A DNA stretch of 64,000 bases from Reticulitermes speratus. Taxonomy: Eukaryota > Arthropoda > Insecta > Blattodea > Rhinotermitidae. Shown in pieces: positions 1-11,324 of the stretch. A model generated the notes under the pieces. The model was not told the origin of the DNA and searched no databases. It saw only the letters and a program-made list of their open reading frames with translations. Where the stretch lies: contig JAJKFL010000010.1 of the NCBI GenBank assembly GCA_021186555.1, forward strand, positions 6,265,585 through 6,329,584, in the 5' to 3' direction. The position numbers were made by a program, and so were the translations under genes. Each line of letters starts with the position of its first letter. Within the stretch, counting starts at the first letter, position 1.

Positions 1-390
1 TTTTATAATGACACGTTTATAGGACACTTTTATAGGACGTTTTATAAGGACACGTTTTAAGGACACTTTTATAAGGACACGTTTATAAGGACACTTTTAT
101 AAGTACATTTTATAAAGACACTTTTATAAGTACACTTTTATAAGGACACGTTTATAAGGACACTTTTATAAGGACACTTTTATAAGGACACGTTATAAGG
201 ACACTTTATAAGGACACTTTTATAAGGACACGTTTGTAAGGACACTTTTATAAGGACACTTTTATAAGGACACGTTTATAAGAACACTTTTATAAGGACA
301 CGTTTATAAGGACACGTTTATAAGGACACTTTTATAGGACACGTTTATAAGGACTTTTATAAGGACACTTTTATAAGGACATTGTTATAA
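1..390. repeat. 14-bp minisatellite, truncated by window start
   Basis: Head-to-tail copies of a ~14-bp unit containing TTTTATAAGGACAC, with a T/G alternation (ACACTTTTAT versus ACACGTTTAT) and several single-base deletions. Every unit holds TTATAA or TATAA. The array runs off the left edge, so its true length is unknown. No coding frame. Confidence 0.95.
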
Positions 391-640
391 ACAGCACGTA
401 ATGAAAACAAATTTTCGCGTGGCTGTGATGTTGAATCATGAAACACACTGCACCGCCTGGCCTCCAGTGTCGCCTGACCACGAAATGTAACCAAATGGAC
501 GGTTTTTAAGAAAGTCGTCATTAAATTGTAACACATTAGATAGAGCGTGAGCGTCGCTGTCCTCTGCTCTATACTTGTTAGTTCTCGGGTTCAAATCTTA
601 AAATGTGTCACGGCACTTTGTTACGAAGTTTCATTTTGTG
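391..640. other. unannotated spacer
   Basis: Mixed-composition sequence between the first minisatellite and a SINE. I see no motif, ORF or repeat here that I can name. Confidence 0.5.
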
Positions 641-886
641 AAGGGCCCCGCAGCAGATGCTGTGCTTATTTTGCAACACTGTGATGAAGCTTTTTGTTTT
701 TGTTTTTTCCGAGTAATGGAGCACCGGTGAAATGAAATTGACAGGGGAAACCCGAAGTACTCGGAGAAAAAGCGTGCACTAGTACCACTTTGTCCAGCAC
801 AAATCCCACATGGACTGACCCTGGATCGAACCCGGGCCTTCGCGGTGAGAGACCGGCGACTTACCGCCTGAGCCATGACACGGCCC
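641..886 (-). mobile_element. SINE family A copy (tRNA-headed)
   Basis: The minus strand opens with a tRNA-like pol III promoter: A-box-like TGGCTCAGGCGG and B-box-like GGTTCGATCC. A body follows (translated phrase RSRVSPCGICAGQSGT), ending near GCGGGGCCCTTC. It matches copies at 18353-18616 (-), 55505-55682 (-) and 62671-62947 (+). The family letter is a local label. Confidence 0.85.
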
Positions 887-1016
887 ATTGGTTTGAAGTT
901 AGTTCCATTACGTCAGTCAGAGCCGTACATAATTTTCACGCTTCAGATTGTATGCAGCTTAGAAAATCATCATTGACTGAACTAACATACAACATCCAGA
1001 AGAAAAAAAACTAATA

Positions 1017-1364
1017 TTATTGCCGTGAAACACTTCGTGAATGCCGCCGTTTAAATCCTTTCAAATTGTCATCCAAACTGTTTCTGCTATATGACGCTGT
1101 ATGAGTTGCAACAAGATTAATACATTGCTTCCAGACTGCTCGTGCTGAGACATCTGTGTCCCCGTAAATGTGGACGTCTCCGCGAACACTGGAGTAAGCA
1201 ACGCAAGCCGCCGGCGCCCTGGACTTGATTGGCCCGGACAGAGGCTCGTCAAGGCGTATTGCTGTTTGGATATTTAAAGCCACTGAACTAGCAGTCTCTA
1301 CACAAAGAGCAGTAATCACTGCGAACGTCACGAGAGCGAGTAATGACATTAAATGAAGTGACAT
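1017..1364 (-). CDS. candidate small secreted protein, 115 aa
   Basis: I do not recognise this protein. The ORF is open from an ATG at 1364 with an insect-like AAAAAC context to a TAA at 1017. Residues 1-26 form a good signal peptide: a short start, a hydrophobic core (LMSLLALVTFAVITALC) and small residues after it. The remaining ~90 residues are soluble, with only two cysteines (one in the AACVAY stretch, one in the WKQC stretch) and a basic C-terminus (FKRRHSRSVSRQ) containing possible dibasic processing sites. It does not overlap any repeat I identified. There is no clear TATA box or AATAAA. It could be a secreted peptide, a first exon, or a chance ORF. The signal peptide is the main support, and no function is inferred. 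Confidence 0.3.
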   Translation of the reverse strand: MSLHLMSLLALVTFAVITALCVETASSVALNIQTAIRLDEPLSGPIKSRAPAACVAYSSVRGDVHIYGDTDVSARAVWKQCINLVATHTASYSRNSLDDNLKGFKRRHSRSVSRQ

Positions 1365-2308
1365 GTTTTTCTGAGTTGTGATTCGTTCATTACATCAATT
1401 TGTGCTCATGTAACGACAGGTTTTTGAGGAATGCTGGTAACGTAAGTACGTACATACGTACATTCGCCTGTTCTCTATTTTAGTGCCCAAACTGTAGGTT
1501 ATTGGTATTAATCTTCTATTAGAGACCACTTGCTTTCCAACAATGCTTTTAGTTTGCAATTCTGTATCCGTGGAACCTCCAATAATGTGTCATACATATT
1601 TTATTTTCCCATTTGCAACTAATTGTAAATAGGTATTTACAATTTTTTTTTTGTCTTTGTAGTTGTCAGTATTTTCCTTTATGCTCCCATTTCCTTCATA
1701 CTCAACCATACATAAAAAGTTATACTTTTTTGTTTGTGAACACTTTGCTAATATATGTTTGTCGATCTATTTCCTTAAACGTAGGAGATACTGTCTGTCC
1801 TCCTCCCTCGCAACTTCCAAACATCTGCTCCGTATTCTCTTCCCTCGTTGCTTATAGAGCCACTAATGTAATTCTCTTTAACTCCTTTGTGTTTCAGGTA
1901 GCAATAACAAGGAATTATTTTGGCCGAATATTGGCAAATGTTTCATATTTTTATATAATTACACTTTCTTTAATGTTTTTACGAACAAAATTTGTATTTT
2001 CTTTAAATTTTAGTTTCTGTTGCTTTATTTTTCCTTTATTTTTCTTGCCTAACTCTCCATTCTGAATTATTTATCTGCCTTTAGTAATAATTTCTCACTA
2101 TATTCTTACTATCCATGTGTAACAAGCACAACCACTACTTTATTACCACGCTCAGATCTTTCTCTCTTCTGCTGTCTCAGTTCAAATTTAGTCAGTTTTG
2201 CTGCACACTTGAACATTCGTAATGTATTATTAAAAGATCTATCACGCATTTTATGGATCTATTTCTAACCTGCTTCTAAGCCTCACATCTAGTCCCTACA
2301 CCATTCTA
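1365..2308. other. AT/T-rich non-coding stretch
   Basis: T-rich DNA. The open frame at 1613-2065 (+) is phenylalanine/serine-rich low complexity and is not credible coding. There is a small TACGTACATACGTACAT run near 1446. Confidence 0.5.
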
Positions 2309-3106
2309 GTTTAACTTAACATCTCTTGTACATTTTAACTTAACATCTCTTGTACATTTTAACTTAACATCTCTTGTACATTTTAACTTAACATCTCTTG
2401 TATATTTTAACTTAACATCTCTTGTACATTTTAACTTAACATCTCTTGTACATTTTAACTTAACAGCTCTTGTACATTTTAACTTAACATCTCTTGTACA
2501 TTTTAACTTAACATCTCTTGTACATTTTAACTTAACATCTCTTGTACATTTTAACTTAACATCTCTTGTACATTTTAACCTAACTTCTCTTGTACATTTT
2601 AACTTAACATCTCTTGTACATTTTAACTTAACATCTCTTGTACATTTTAACTTAACATCTCTTGTACATTTTAACTTAACATCTCTTGTACATTTTAACT
2701 TAACGTCTCTTTGTACATTTTAACTTAACATCTGTTGTACATTTTAACCTAACTTCTCTTGTACATTTTAACTTAACATCTCTTGTACATTTTAACTTAA
2801 CATCTCTTGTACATTTTAACTTAACATCTCTTGTACATTTTAACTTAACGTCTCTTTGTACATTTTAACTTAACATCTCTTGTACATTTTAACTTAACAT
2901 CTCTTGTACATTTTAACTTAACATCTCTTGTACATTTTAACTTAACATCTCTTGTACATTTTAACTTAACATCTCTTGTACATTTTAACTTAACATCTCT
3001 TGTACATTTTTACTTAACATCTCTTGTACATTTTAACTTAACATCTCTTGTACAGTTTTACTTAACATCTCTTGTACATTTTTACTTAACATCTCTTGTA
3101 CATTTT
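2309..3106. repeat. 24-bp satellite array (~33 copies)
   Basis: Tandem 24-bp unit containing TTTTAACTTAACATCTCTTG. Most copies are identical. Variants include AACGTCTCTTTG (25 bp), CCTAACTTCTC and, at the right end, TTTTTACTTAAC. Divergence rises towards the right edge, as expected when unequal exchange homogenises the interior. Confidence 0.97.
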
Positions 3107-4096
3107 CAAGGCCTTCAATTTTATATCAGGGGCTCTCGCTGAGAATTTGCCAAAGGCAATTAGTGTCTGATTACATTTTTATAATAGTACTGTTTTTTGT
3201 TTAACTCATCCTCTATTTCCTGATATTACCTCTAAGTAATTTATCTGTCACTTCTATTGTTTGGTCATTCATTGCCCATCTTTCATTTGTCTTTCATTTA
3301 CCATCGGCGCAGACTGTCTGAACGCACCCTGAGGACCACGGCTGACACACAGCAGACCAGTCTAATAAACTCGTGTTGTGAAACCGGATGGACAACCTAA
3401 CGTAATTGTTCATAGAATCGAATTATCGAAATGATGAACTCTATTCAGAGGCCAGATATAGTTGTTATAAATCCTGTATACTACTGCTTAATAACTGTAG
3501 CGAAGTATGTATATTATTACACTGTGGTTGCTCACTTATGTACGAGCAACCGTTGTCATAAACTGTTACATCTTGATCAGTGTTATTCTTTCTGGCGATG
3601 CAATTTGGTCTGATTACAAAGAATTTCGATGTAGAATAAGTTTTTCTGGGATATGCCACCGAGTTAACCTGTCACCTCAACACACTATCTTTCTCTAAAT
3701 TAAAATGTAATCAGGTGGCATGGAGGTACGGGAATTACAAAAAAGAAAAAAAAAATTTCCAACGAACCTCATACAGAGGGTAATAATTTTTAGAGTATTA
3801 CAGAACTTCCAGCCTCCTAGGACGCATTTGTTTTCCTCAAATATTTCCAAAAAATCACTCTGCGTTCTAACACCGATGATAAATTATTACATAAGTAGGT
3901 TATTAATTTCGCAAAAAAATACTTTGCTAATTATATGGTGCGTCCTAACACTTGTAGCATCTTATGACTCGAGAATTGCGTTATATTGAAAAATTCCAGA
4001 AATAAATATTGTATGAAGAGTTGAATTGATTGAACTGTGTTAGAATTCGGTCCAATGGCTGATGGTTTGTTGTTATTTTCGAATTTTTTAATTTTT
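3107..4096. other. unannotated AT-rich stretch
   Basis: No repeat family or protein similarity recognised. The short open frames here (60-89 codons) have no recognisable domains. Confidence 0.5.
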
Positions 4097-4139
4097 ATTT
4101 ATCATCAACATCATCATCATCATCATCATCATCATCATG
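4097..4139. repeat. (ATC)n microsatellite
   Basis: About 13 ATC triplets. It lies at the 3' side of the minus-strand LINE remnant at 4184-4498 and may be that element's simple tail. Confidence 0.9.
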
Positions 4140-4183
4140 AACGTAAATTGACATAGTACACCTGGGCCCTGTCCTACGAAAAC

Positions 4184-4498
4184 TCAATCTTGAAGATGCT
4201 GTTGATCTCTACATCTTGTTTCTGGTCGACCCATGTTGCGTTTGCCTTTTGGTTTGTATTCTGGTGCCATCCTGGGTATTCGTGAATGTTCCATCCTTTT
4301 AACATGTTGCAGCCAATTCTTTTGGTAGCTTTTAACTTCATCTACTTTCTACTTTTCTACTTTCAGTTTTTCTCGAATTGTATTCCTTTGATGGTCTAAC
4401 CTTGTCAGTCCTAAAAGTGCTCTCAGAAATTTCATTCGTGCTGTTTCTGATTGTTGGCTTTGTTCTTTATTCAAAACCCAGACTTCACTGCCATATTT
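4184..4498 (-). pseudogene. LINE reverse transcriptase C-terminus, broken
   Basis: The minus strand reads KYGSEVWVLNKEQSQQSETA, then MKFLRALLGLTRLDHQRN, then an in-frame TAG after VEK. After a frame change it continues with SYQKNWLQHVKRMEHSRIP and a GRPETRCRDQ tail ending in TGA. The YGSE.W ... R.LLG.TR.D ... W..H..RM order is that of the thumb and C-terminal region of non-LTR retrotransposon reverse transcriptases. The catalytic core is missing (5' truncation). One stop or frameshift marks it as dead. It belongs to a different subfamily from the 'RWAGHVARM' tails elsewhere in the window. Confidence 0.8.
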
Positions 4499-4600
4499 TT
4501 ATTGATGAGGTAAATAATTAACAATTAAATAATTATTATGGACTTCGGTCTTCTGTTCGTTACAGAAACTCTTTCAGGGATCTGTTTTGTCTTCGACTGA

Positions 4601-5350
4601 AATATGTTCAAAATAAAGTAAATTACTGCAAATGTGATATACCGCAGTCAGCATCACATAAATGTGATATACCGCAGTCAGCAACACATAAATGTGATAT
4701 ACCGCAGTCAGCATCACATAAATATGTTCAAAATAAAGTAAATTACTGCAAATGTGATATACCGCAGTCAGCATCACATAAATGTGATATACCGCAGTCA
4801 GCATCACATAAATATGTTCAAAATAAAGTAAATTACTGCAAATGTGATATACCGCAGTCAGCAACACATAAATGAGATATACCGCAGTCAGCATCACATA
4901 AATGTGATATACCGCAGTCAGCAACACATAAATGTGATATACCGCAGTCAGCATCACATAAATGTGATATACCGCAGTCAGCATCACATAAATGTGATAT
5001 ACCGCAGTCAGCAACACATAAATGTGATATACCGCAGTCAGCATCACATAAATATGTTCAAAATAAAGTAAATTACTGCAAATGTGATATACCGCAGTCA
5101 GCATCACATAAATGTGATATACCGCAGTCAGCATCACATAAATATGTTCAAAATAAAGTAAATTACTGCAAATGTGATATACCGCAGTCAGCATCACATA
5201 AATGTAATATACCGCAGTCAGCATCACATAAATATGTTCAAAATAAAGTAAATTACTGCAAATGTGATATACCGCAGTCAGCAACACATAAATGTGATAT
5301 ACCGCAGTCATCATCACATACATGTGATATACCGCAGTCAGCATCACATA
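4601..5350. repeat. two-component 30-bp satellite (25 monomers)
   Basis: Two unrelated 30-bp monomers tile without any indel. Type A contains TGTGATATACCGCAGTCAGC (19 copies). Type B contains ATGTTCAAAATAAAGTAAAT (6 copies, starting at 4601, 4721, 4811, 5051, 5141 and 5231). The common higher-order block is B-A-A (90 bp). Because 30 is a multiple of 3, the array is open in more than one frame. The 257-codon minus frame and 75-codon plus frame are artefacts of that periodicity. Confidence 0.96.
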
Positions 5351-5559
5351 ATCTAAAGAATTGTGAGTCGCTCAAGGAAAAACGCATGCAGTGACGGGGG
5401 AAGAGGAGGACAAAAAAGGGAGATGATTGATGATGACTGTGAGTTTGTAGTAATCGTGTGAGAGTCATTGTAGTGTTGTATCTTTAAAATAGCCTTTTTA
5501 ACCCGCTTTTACGTGACAGAACATTAAATTACCTCACAACACATCCAAATTACTGCAAT

Positions 5560-5870
5560 TAATTCCAAGACGTACAATCCATCTTGAGAAGCTAACAGTT
5601 TCTCACCAAGTCAAGAAATTTCCCAATATTTTATCTTACCCGAAGGTTTATTTCCGTGTGCAAAAGAGACCGCCACATGTCCCTATCCAGATTCAGCTCA
5701 TTCCAGTCTAAGCTCTTTCATATTCTTTCATTCAGATCTGTTTTTAATATTACTGTCCCATCTATACCTTGGTCTTAGAAACAATTTCCTTCCTTTAGGT
5801 TTTCTGAACAAAACCCGGTACAGATTTATCTTCTCCCCCACATGTGCCACATGCCTCTTCGATACGAGCA
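5560..5870 (-). pseudogene. LINE 3' tail (GHVARM subfamily), decayed
   Basis: The minus strand gives a degraded version of the C-terminus seen at 52523-52753: VLFRKPKGRKLFLRPRYRW, then DSNIK, then stops, followed by the same 3' UTR wording (GGAAATTTCTTGACT, GTTAGCTTCTCAAGA). There are several frameshifts. Confidence 0.7.
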
Positions 5871-5977
5871 CCCAAAATTTAACATATTTCATATTCCGTG
5901 CAATAGATGGATTATACAGTATTGGATCAACAAACTTACGCAGTCAGTAATAAATAATCATTTGTCACGTTCCTCCT

Positions 5978-6010
5978 ACATGTTTCGACCTCTACAAGGT
6001 CACCGTCAGA
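5978..6010 (-). ncRNA. hammerhead-like motif, diverged
   Basis: Minus strand: CTGACGG, T, stem GACC/GGTC, GAAACATGTAG. The box differs from CTGATGA at two positions and the outer stem is weak, so activity is unlikely. Confidence 0.4.
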
Positions 6011-6111
6011 GAGCTATATGTAAAGGCATACAAGTACAGCACATTCTGTCAAAGATGTGTGTGTGGAGTTAAAATAAAATATTGTTAATAAAAATTGCTA
6101 AAAATTTTCAG

Positions 6112-6338
6112 TTTTTTAAATAGCGAATGCAATTTTTATTTTCGTATTTAGTTCAATTCACCCTACATATGTTTCGGCCGTGACTCGGCCATCATCAGGG
6201 GTACGTTGATAAGTTCACTTCTCTGTTCACTGATCCATTTGGTATTATCACAGAACCGTTACACTGTTTGAGGGTATTTTTACATTGACAATGTAAATAC
6301 GAAAATAAAAAAGTGCATTCGTTGGTTAAAAAACTGAA
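6112..6338. repeat. inverted repeat around a hammerhead-like motif
   Basis: The arm at 6112-6151 (TTTTTTAAATAGCGAATGCA and on) is the imperfect reverse complement of 6293-6338 (GTGCATTCGTTGGTTAAAAA). The arms enclose the motif at 6158-6204 and abut the 35-bp satellite. ATTGCTAAAAATTTT at ~6096 recurs as ATTGCTAAAAAATTTT at ~7383, on the far side of the satellite. Confidence 0.65.
6158..6204 (-). ncRNA. hammerhead-ribozyme-like motif (type I order)
   Basis: Minus strand in order: ACCC, the perfect box CTGATGA (6192-6198), one unpaired T, stem II GGCC/GGCC, GAAA, the palindromic ACATATGT, A (the expected cleavage position), then GGGT pairing with the initial ACCC. The box, GAAA and outer stem match the hammerhead scheme known from Penelope-like elements. 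The extra T before stem II departs from the canonical core. Confidence 0.6.
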
Positions 6339-7385
6339 AATTAATGTCAAGATGCACGGTGAACACAACGTGAAATTAATGTCAAGATGTACGGTGAACA
6401 CAACGTGAAATTAATGTCAAGATGTACGATGAACACAACGTGAAATTAATGTCAAGATGCACGGTGAACACAACGTGAAATTAATGTCAAGATGTACGAT
6501 GAACATAACGTGAAATTAATGTCAAGATGCACGGTGAACACAACGTGAAATTAATGTCAAGATGCACGGTGAACACAACGTGAAATTAATGTCAAGATGC
6601 ACGGTGAACACAACATGAAATTAATGTCAAGATGCACGGTGAACACAACGTGAAATTAATGTCAAGATGCACGGTGAACACAACGTGAAATTAATGTCAA
6701 GATGCACGGTGAACACAACATGAAATTAATGTCAAGATGCACGGTGAACACAACGTGAAATTAATGTCAAGATGCACGGTGAACACAACGTGAAATTAAT
6801 GTCAAGATGCACGGTGAACACAACATGAAATTAATGTCAAGATGCACGGTGAACACAACGTGAAATTAATGTCAAGATGCACGGTGAACACAACGTGAAA
6901 TTAATGTCAAGATGCACGTGAACACAACGTGAAATTAATGTCAAGATGCACGGTGAACACAACTGAAATTAATGTCAAGATGCACGGTGAACACAACGTG
7001 AAATTAATGTCAAGATGTACGATGAACACAACGTGAAATTAATGTCAAGATGCCGATGAACACAACATGAAATTAATGTCAAGATGCCGGTGAACACAAC
7101 GTGAAATTAATGTCAAGATGCACGGTGAACACAACGTGAAATTAATGTCAAGATGCACGGTGAACACAACTGAAATTAATGTCAAGATGCACGGTGAACA
7201 CAACGTGAAATTAATGTCAAGATGCGCGATGAACACAACGTGAAATTAATGTCAAGATGCACGGTGAACACAACGTGAAATTAATGTCAAGATGCACGGT
7301 GAACACAACGTGAAATTAATGTCAAGATGCCGTGAACACAACGTGAAATTAATGTCAAGATGCGCTATGAACACAACGTGAAATT
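6339..7385. repeat. 35-bp satellite I (~30 copies)
   Basis: Tandem unit of 35 bp containing AATTAATGTCAAGATGCACG and GTGAACACAACGTGA. Variants are TGTACG, CGATG and 1-3-bp deletions. A single related monomer lies at 23586-23605, next to another hammerhead-bearing repeat. Confidence 0.96.
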
Positions 7386-8654
7386 GCTAAAAAATTTTAA
7401 AATACAAATCAATTAACAGGTATTTATACAATTCTAAACAATATTTTAACCTCTCATTGCCGACAAATATCTGTCAGTTTTTGTCATCTTCATTCAAAGG
7501 GAATATCCCGGTGGTGTCTGGTTGGTGTTTGTGTCATGGTGGATCGCTGAGTACTGAGTAAAAATGGTTGTTTATTATTGACGGTGCACATTCTTGCACT
7601 AAATACTGTCAAACCCAAAAATTATTGGCTTATGAAGCTCGTCACTGTGCAATTGTCTACAGCCAACTTTTGCTTCCTCTTACGTCTATATTTTCTCCTC
7701 AGCAAACTATTCTTAACCACCCTGTCTATGTAACGTAAGGGTAAGTTTATGCTTGTTCACGGAATAAAGTATGAGACAGAAGAGGTTTAACTCCACGTAT
7801 TCTTAACCCCGGCAATATTTGTAAATGAGCGATCAGTTTTAAGCCACTGTTTCTTACCCCGGGGTAAACAACCCTCCAGTACCCACTGAGTAGGTGGTTG
7901 GGTGATCCTCAGATTCTGTCTGGAGGTTTTGAGTAAGAGTAAAATTTCTAACCCCACGGTCCAGCATCGAAATACGATTCCTGGGTTGTTTATCAACACA
8001 CTAGATTGGATAAACCACTCCGGCTGTCTTGACATTTTTGTTCTTCATTTAAGAGGCAGAGTTTTACAGCCACAAGACACCCAATGTACCAATCGTACAT
8101 GATTCGTCACACTTATTGCCCTTGCATCACCAGGAAGGCCAAAGGAATAATCAAACATTCCTGTGACTTCAATTTTATTCCCACTGGATGCTCCATGTTC
8201 AGCCCTGTGCTGTTTCTTAAGCGCCAAAACATTGGATCTTACGCTTCTTTATTCTCAGTTACCCTGAAGATGTAATTCAATGCATGTCGAAACCGTGACA
8301 ACAGATTCTGACCACAAGTGTCAAAGGCGTCGCCGTTTTTCCCCATTCCAGGGGCGGGCAGTTTTGTTGTACTCTGTAATCTGGTAGGAGTATTTCGAAG
8401 TGACAGCAACTCGGTAGCCTAGCGAAAAAGTTTCTGTTGGTAGAAGTTATAAAGTGATTAGTAAGATAATTGTTTTAGCGTTGACTGTATATCGGCTGCT
8501 CTACGAATCAGGGCACTAAAGTACACAAAAAAACTTTTATTGTTTGGAGACTAATTCGAGCGGGATATCACAAATATTGATTGGTGTTTGAAGGTGTTAG
8601 TACGCTCATTAAGCCGAATGTGGAGTGGAACCTACTTGACTGACACACAAAGTT
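7386..8654. other. unannotated stretch with a weak hammerhead-like remnant
   Basis: No recognised gene. Near 8263-8300 (+) the string CCTGAAGATGTAATTC ... ATGTCGAAACCGTGAC resembles the GAAAC-containing motif found elsewhere, but its stems are poor. Short open frames at 7787-8275 have no recognisable domains. Confidence 0.45.
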
Positions 8655-10493
8655 GCAGATACACTAAAAGACCATGAGTACTTGCATGGATTCATACACT
8701 AAATGACAATGAGTACTTACATGCAGTCATACACTAAATGACAATGAGTACTTACATGCAGTCATACACTAAAAGACCATGAGTAATTACGTGCAGTCGT
8801 ACACTAAATGACAATGAGTATTTACATGCAGTCATACACTAAATGACAATGAGTACTTACATGCAGTCATACACTAAATGACAATGAGTATTTACATGCA
8901 GTCATGCACTAAATGACAATGAGTACTTACGTGCAGTCTTACACTAAATGACAATCAGTACTTACATGCAGTCATACACTAAATGACAATGAGTACTTAC
9001 GTGCAGTCTTACACTAAATGACAATCAGTACTTACATGCAGTCATACACTAAAAGACCATGAGTAATTACGTGCAGTCATACACTAAATGACAATGAGTA
9101 TTTACATGCAGTCATACACTAAATGACAATGAGTACTTACATGCAGTCATACACTAAATGACAATGAGTACTTACGTGCAGTCTTACACTAAATGACAAT
9201 GAGTACTTACGTGCAGTCTTACACTAAATGACAATCAGTACTTACATGCAGTCATACACTAAATGACAATGAGTACTTACATGCAGTCATACACTAAATG
9301 ACAATGAGTACTTACGTGCAGTCTTACACTAAATGACAATGAGTACTTACGTGCAGTCTTACACTAAATGACAATCAGTACTTACATGCAGTCATACACT
9401 AAATGACAATGAGTACTTACGTGCAGTCTTACACTAAATGACAATGAGTACTTACGTGCAGTCTTACACTAAATGACAATGAGTACTTACATGCAGTCAT
9501 ACACTAAATGACAATGAGTACTTACGTGCAGTCTTACACTAAATAACAATGAGTACTTACATGCAGTCATACACTAAAAGACCATGAGTAATTACGTGCA
9601 GTCATACACTAAATGACAATGAGTATTTACATGCAGTCATACACTAAATGACAATGAGTACTTACATGCAGTCATACACTAAATGACAATGAGTACTTAC
9701 GTGCAGTCTTACACTAAATGACAATGAGTACTTACATGCAGTCATACACTAAATGACAATGAGTACTTACGTGCAGTCTTACACTAAATGACAATGAGTA
9801 CTTACGTGCAGTCTTACACTAAATGACAATGAGTACTTACATGCAGTCTTACACTAAATGACAATGAGTACTTACATGCAGTCATACACTAAATGACAAT
9901 GAGTACTTACATGCAGTCTTACACTAAATGACAATGAGTACTTACGTGCAGTCTTACACTAAATGACAATGAGTACTTACATGCAGTCTTACACTAAATG
10001 ACAATGAGTACTTACATGCAGTCTTACACTAAATGACAATGAGTACTTACATGCAGTCTTACACTAAATGACAATGAGTACTTACATGCAGTCTTACACT
10101 AAATGACAATGAGTACTTACATGCAGTCTTACACTAAATGACAATGAGTACTTACATGCAGTCTTACACTAAATGACAATGAGTACTTACATGCAGTCTT
10201 ACACTAAATGACAATGAGTACTTACATGCAGTCATACACTAAATGACAATGAGTACTTACCTGCAGTCATACACTAAATGACAATGAGTACTTACATGCA
10301 GTCTTACACTAAATGACAATGAGTACTTACATGCAGTCTTACACTAAATGACAATGAGTACTTACATGCAGTCATACACTAAATGACAATGAGTACTTAC
10401 ATGCAGTCTTACACTAAATGACAATGAGTACTTACATGCAGTCATACACTAAATGACAATGAGTACTTACATGCAGTCATACACTAAAAGACA
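8655..10493. repeat. 35-bp satellite II (~52 copies) with higher-order blocks
   Basis: Tandem 35-bp unit containing ACACTAAATGACAATGAGTA and CTTACATGCAGTCAT, unrelated to the 35-bp unit at 6339. Two main subtypes differ at ACATGCAGTCAT versus ACGTGCAGTCTT. A rare subtype with AAAAGACCATGAGTAATTAC recurs at 8771, 9051 and 9576. Those spacings of 280 and 525 bp are exactly 8 and 15 monomers, so blocks were copied together. Confidence 0.96.
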
Positions 10494-11324
10494 AATTCCA
10501 CGATAGCTGGTTGAGTCATGTGATTTGTGCCTCCTTTCATGTCCTTGCCTGCTATATCCGTCACATCTCCACGTCTAACCGATCCCACTACAGCCATTGA
10601 ACTGAAAAACATCTTTAAGTAAGTAAATAATTAATCATTCACCAATCAGTCAATTCTTACGTGGTCATATTTACGTCTCAGTCGACGCCTAATAACATCT
10701 GAAGTTGTAACAAAGTCATTAAAGTAATGAGAAATCAAACACCAGAGTAAAGGGATAAAATGATGATCTATCAACAAGCCCAATTTAACTCTTTCAAGAG
10801 CGGGGTTAAAGTAAGAGCACTACATTATTATTATTATTATTATTGTTAGGGAGGAAACAGAAAAGTTTAGTGCTCTTAAGTTTTCCAGGCAGTGCCCGCT
10901 CGTCCTTCCGGTAAAGTTAGGCTGGAAACAAAGTAAAGCGTTGGGAAGTGAAAGGTAGGGTGCTGGGAGGTGGACTTTTGGCAGTGTGAAGCAGAGGGGA
11001 AGTTGAGCATGGGGCTGAGTTTTGTGTTTGGAGGGCAGCATCAGGAATAAGTCTTGATCGCGATGGGAAGGCCGCATTTCAGGGAAAAATTTGAAGTTAA
11101 TTTTAGGATGGCTCCATGAGAAGCATGCAGTGCAACGCGTACTTTGGCTACCAACTTAACATTTGCCATAGGACCGAGGAAAACACGCAAACCTTGATCG
11201 AGTTGGCCGGTCGCAGGAAATTCCGGATGTGTAGTGACTTGTAGCCAGCAGTCCGGCCTTCAAATACACGAAATGTAACGGCAGTCTCTACATGTGCAAT
11301 TAATCCGAATTGGGTTTAAGGACC
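10494..11324. other. unannotated spacer between satellites
   Basis: Contains a short (ATT)n run at ~10826-10850. No domain or repeat family recognised. Confidence 0.5.

Noticed and set aside
1613-2065. 150-codon plus-strand ORF
   Set aside because: Translation of T-rich DNA, rich in Phe/Ser/Leu, with no domain or start context. A chance ORF in low-complexity sequence.
4574-5347. 257-codon minus-strand ORF of repeated HIYVMLTAVY-type peptide
   Set aside because: It is produced by the indel-free 30-bp tandem array (30 is a multiple of 3). The opposite strand is also open, and nothing but repeat is encoded.
8655-10493. Possible CRISPR array
   Set aside because: Uniform head-to-tail monomers without unique spacers, in an animal genome context. 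Satellites, not CRISPR. The same applies to the other arrays.
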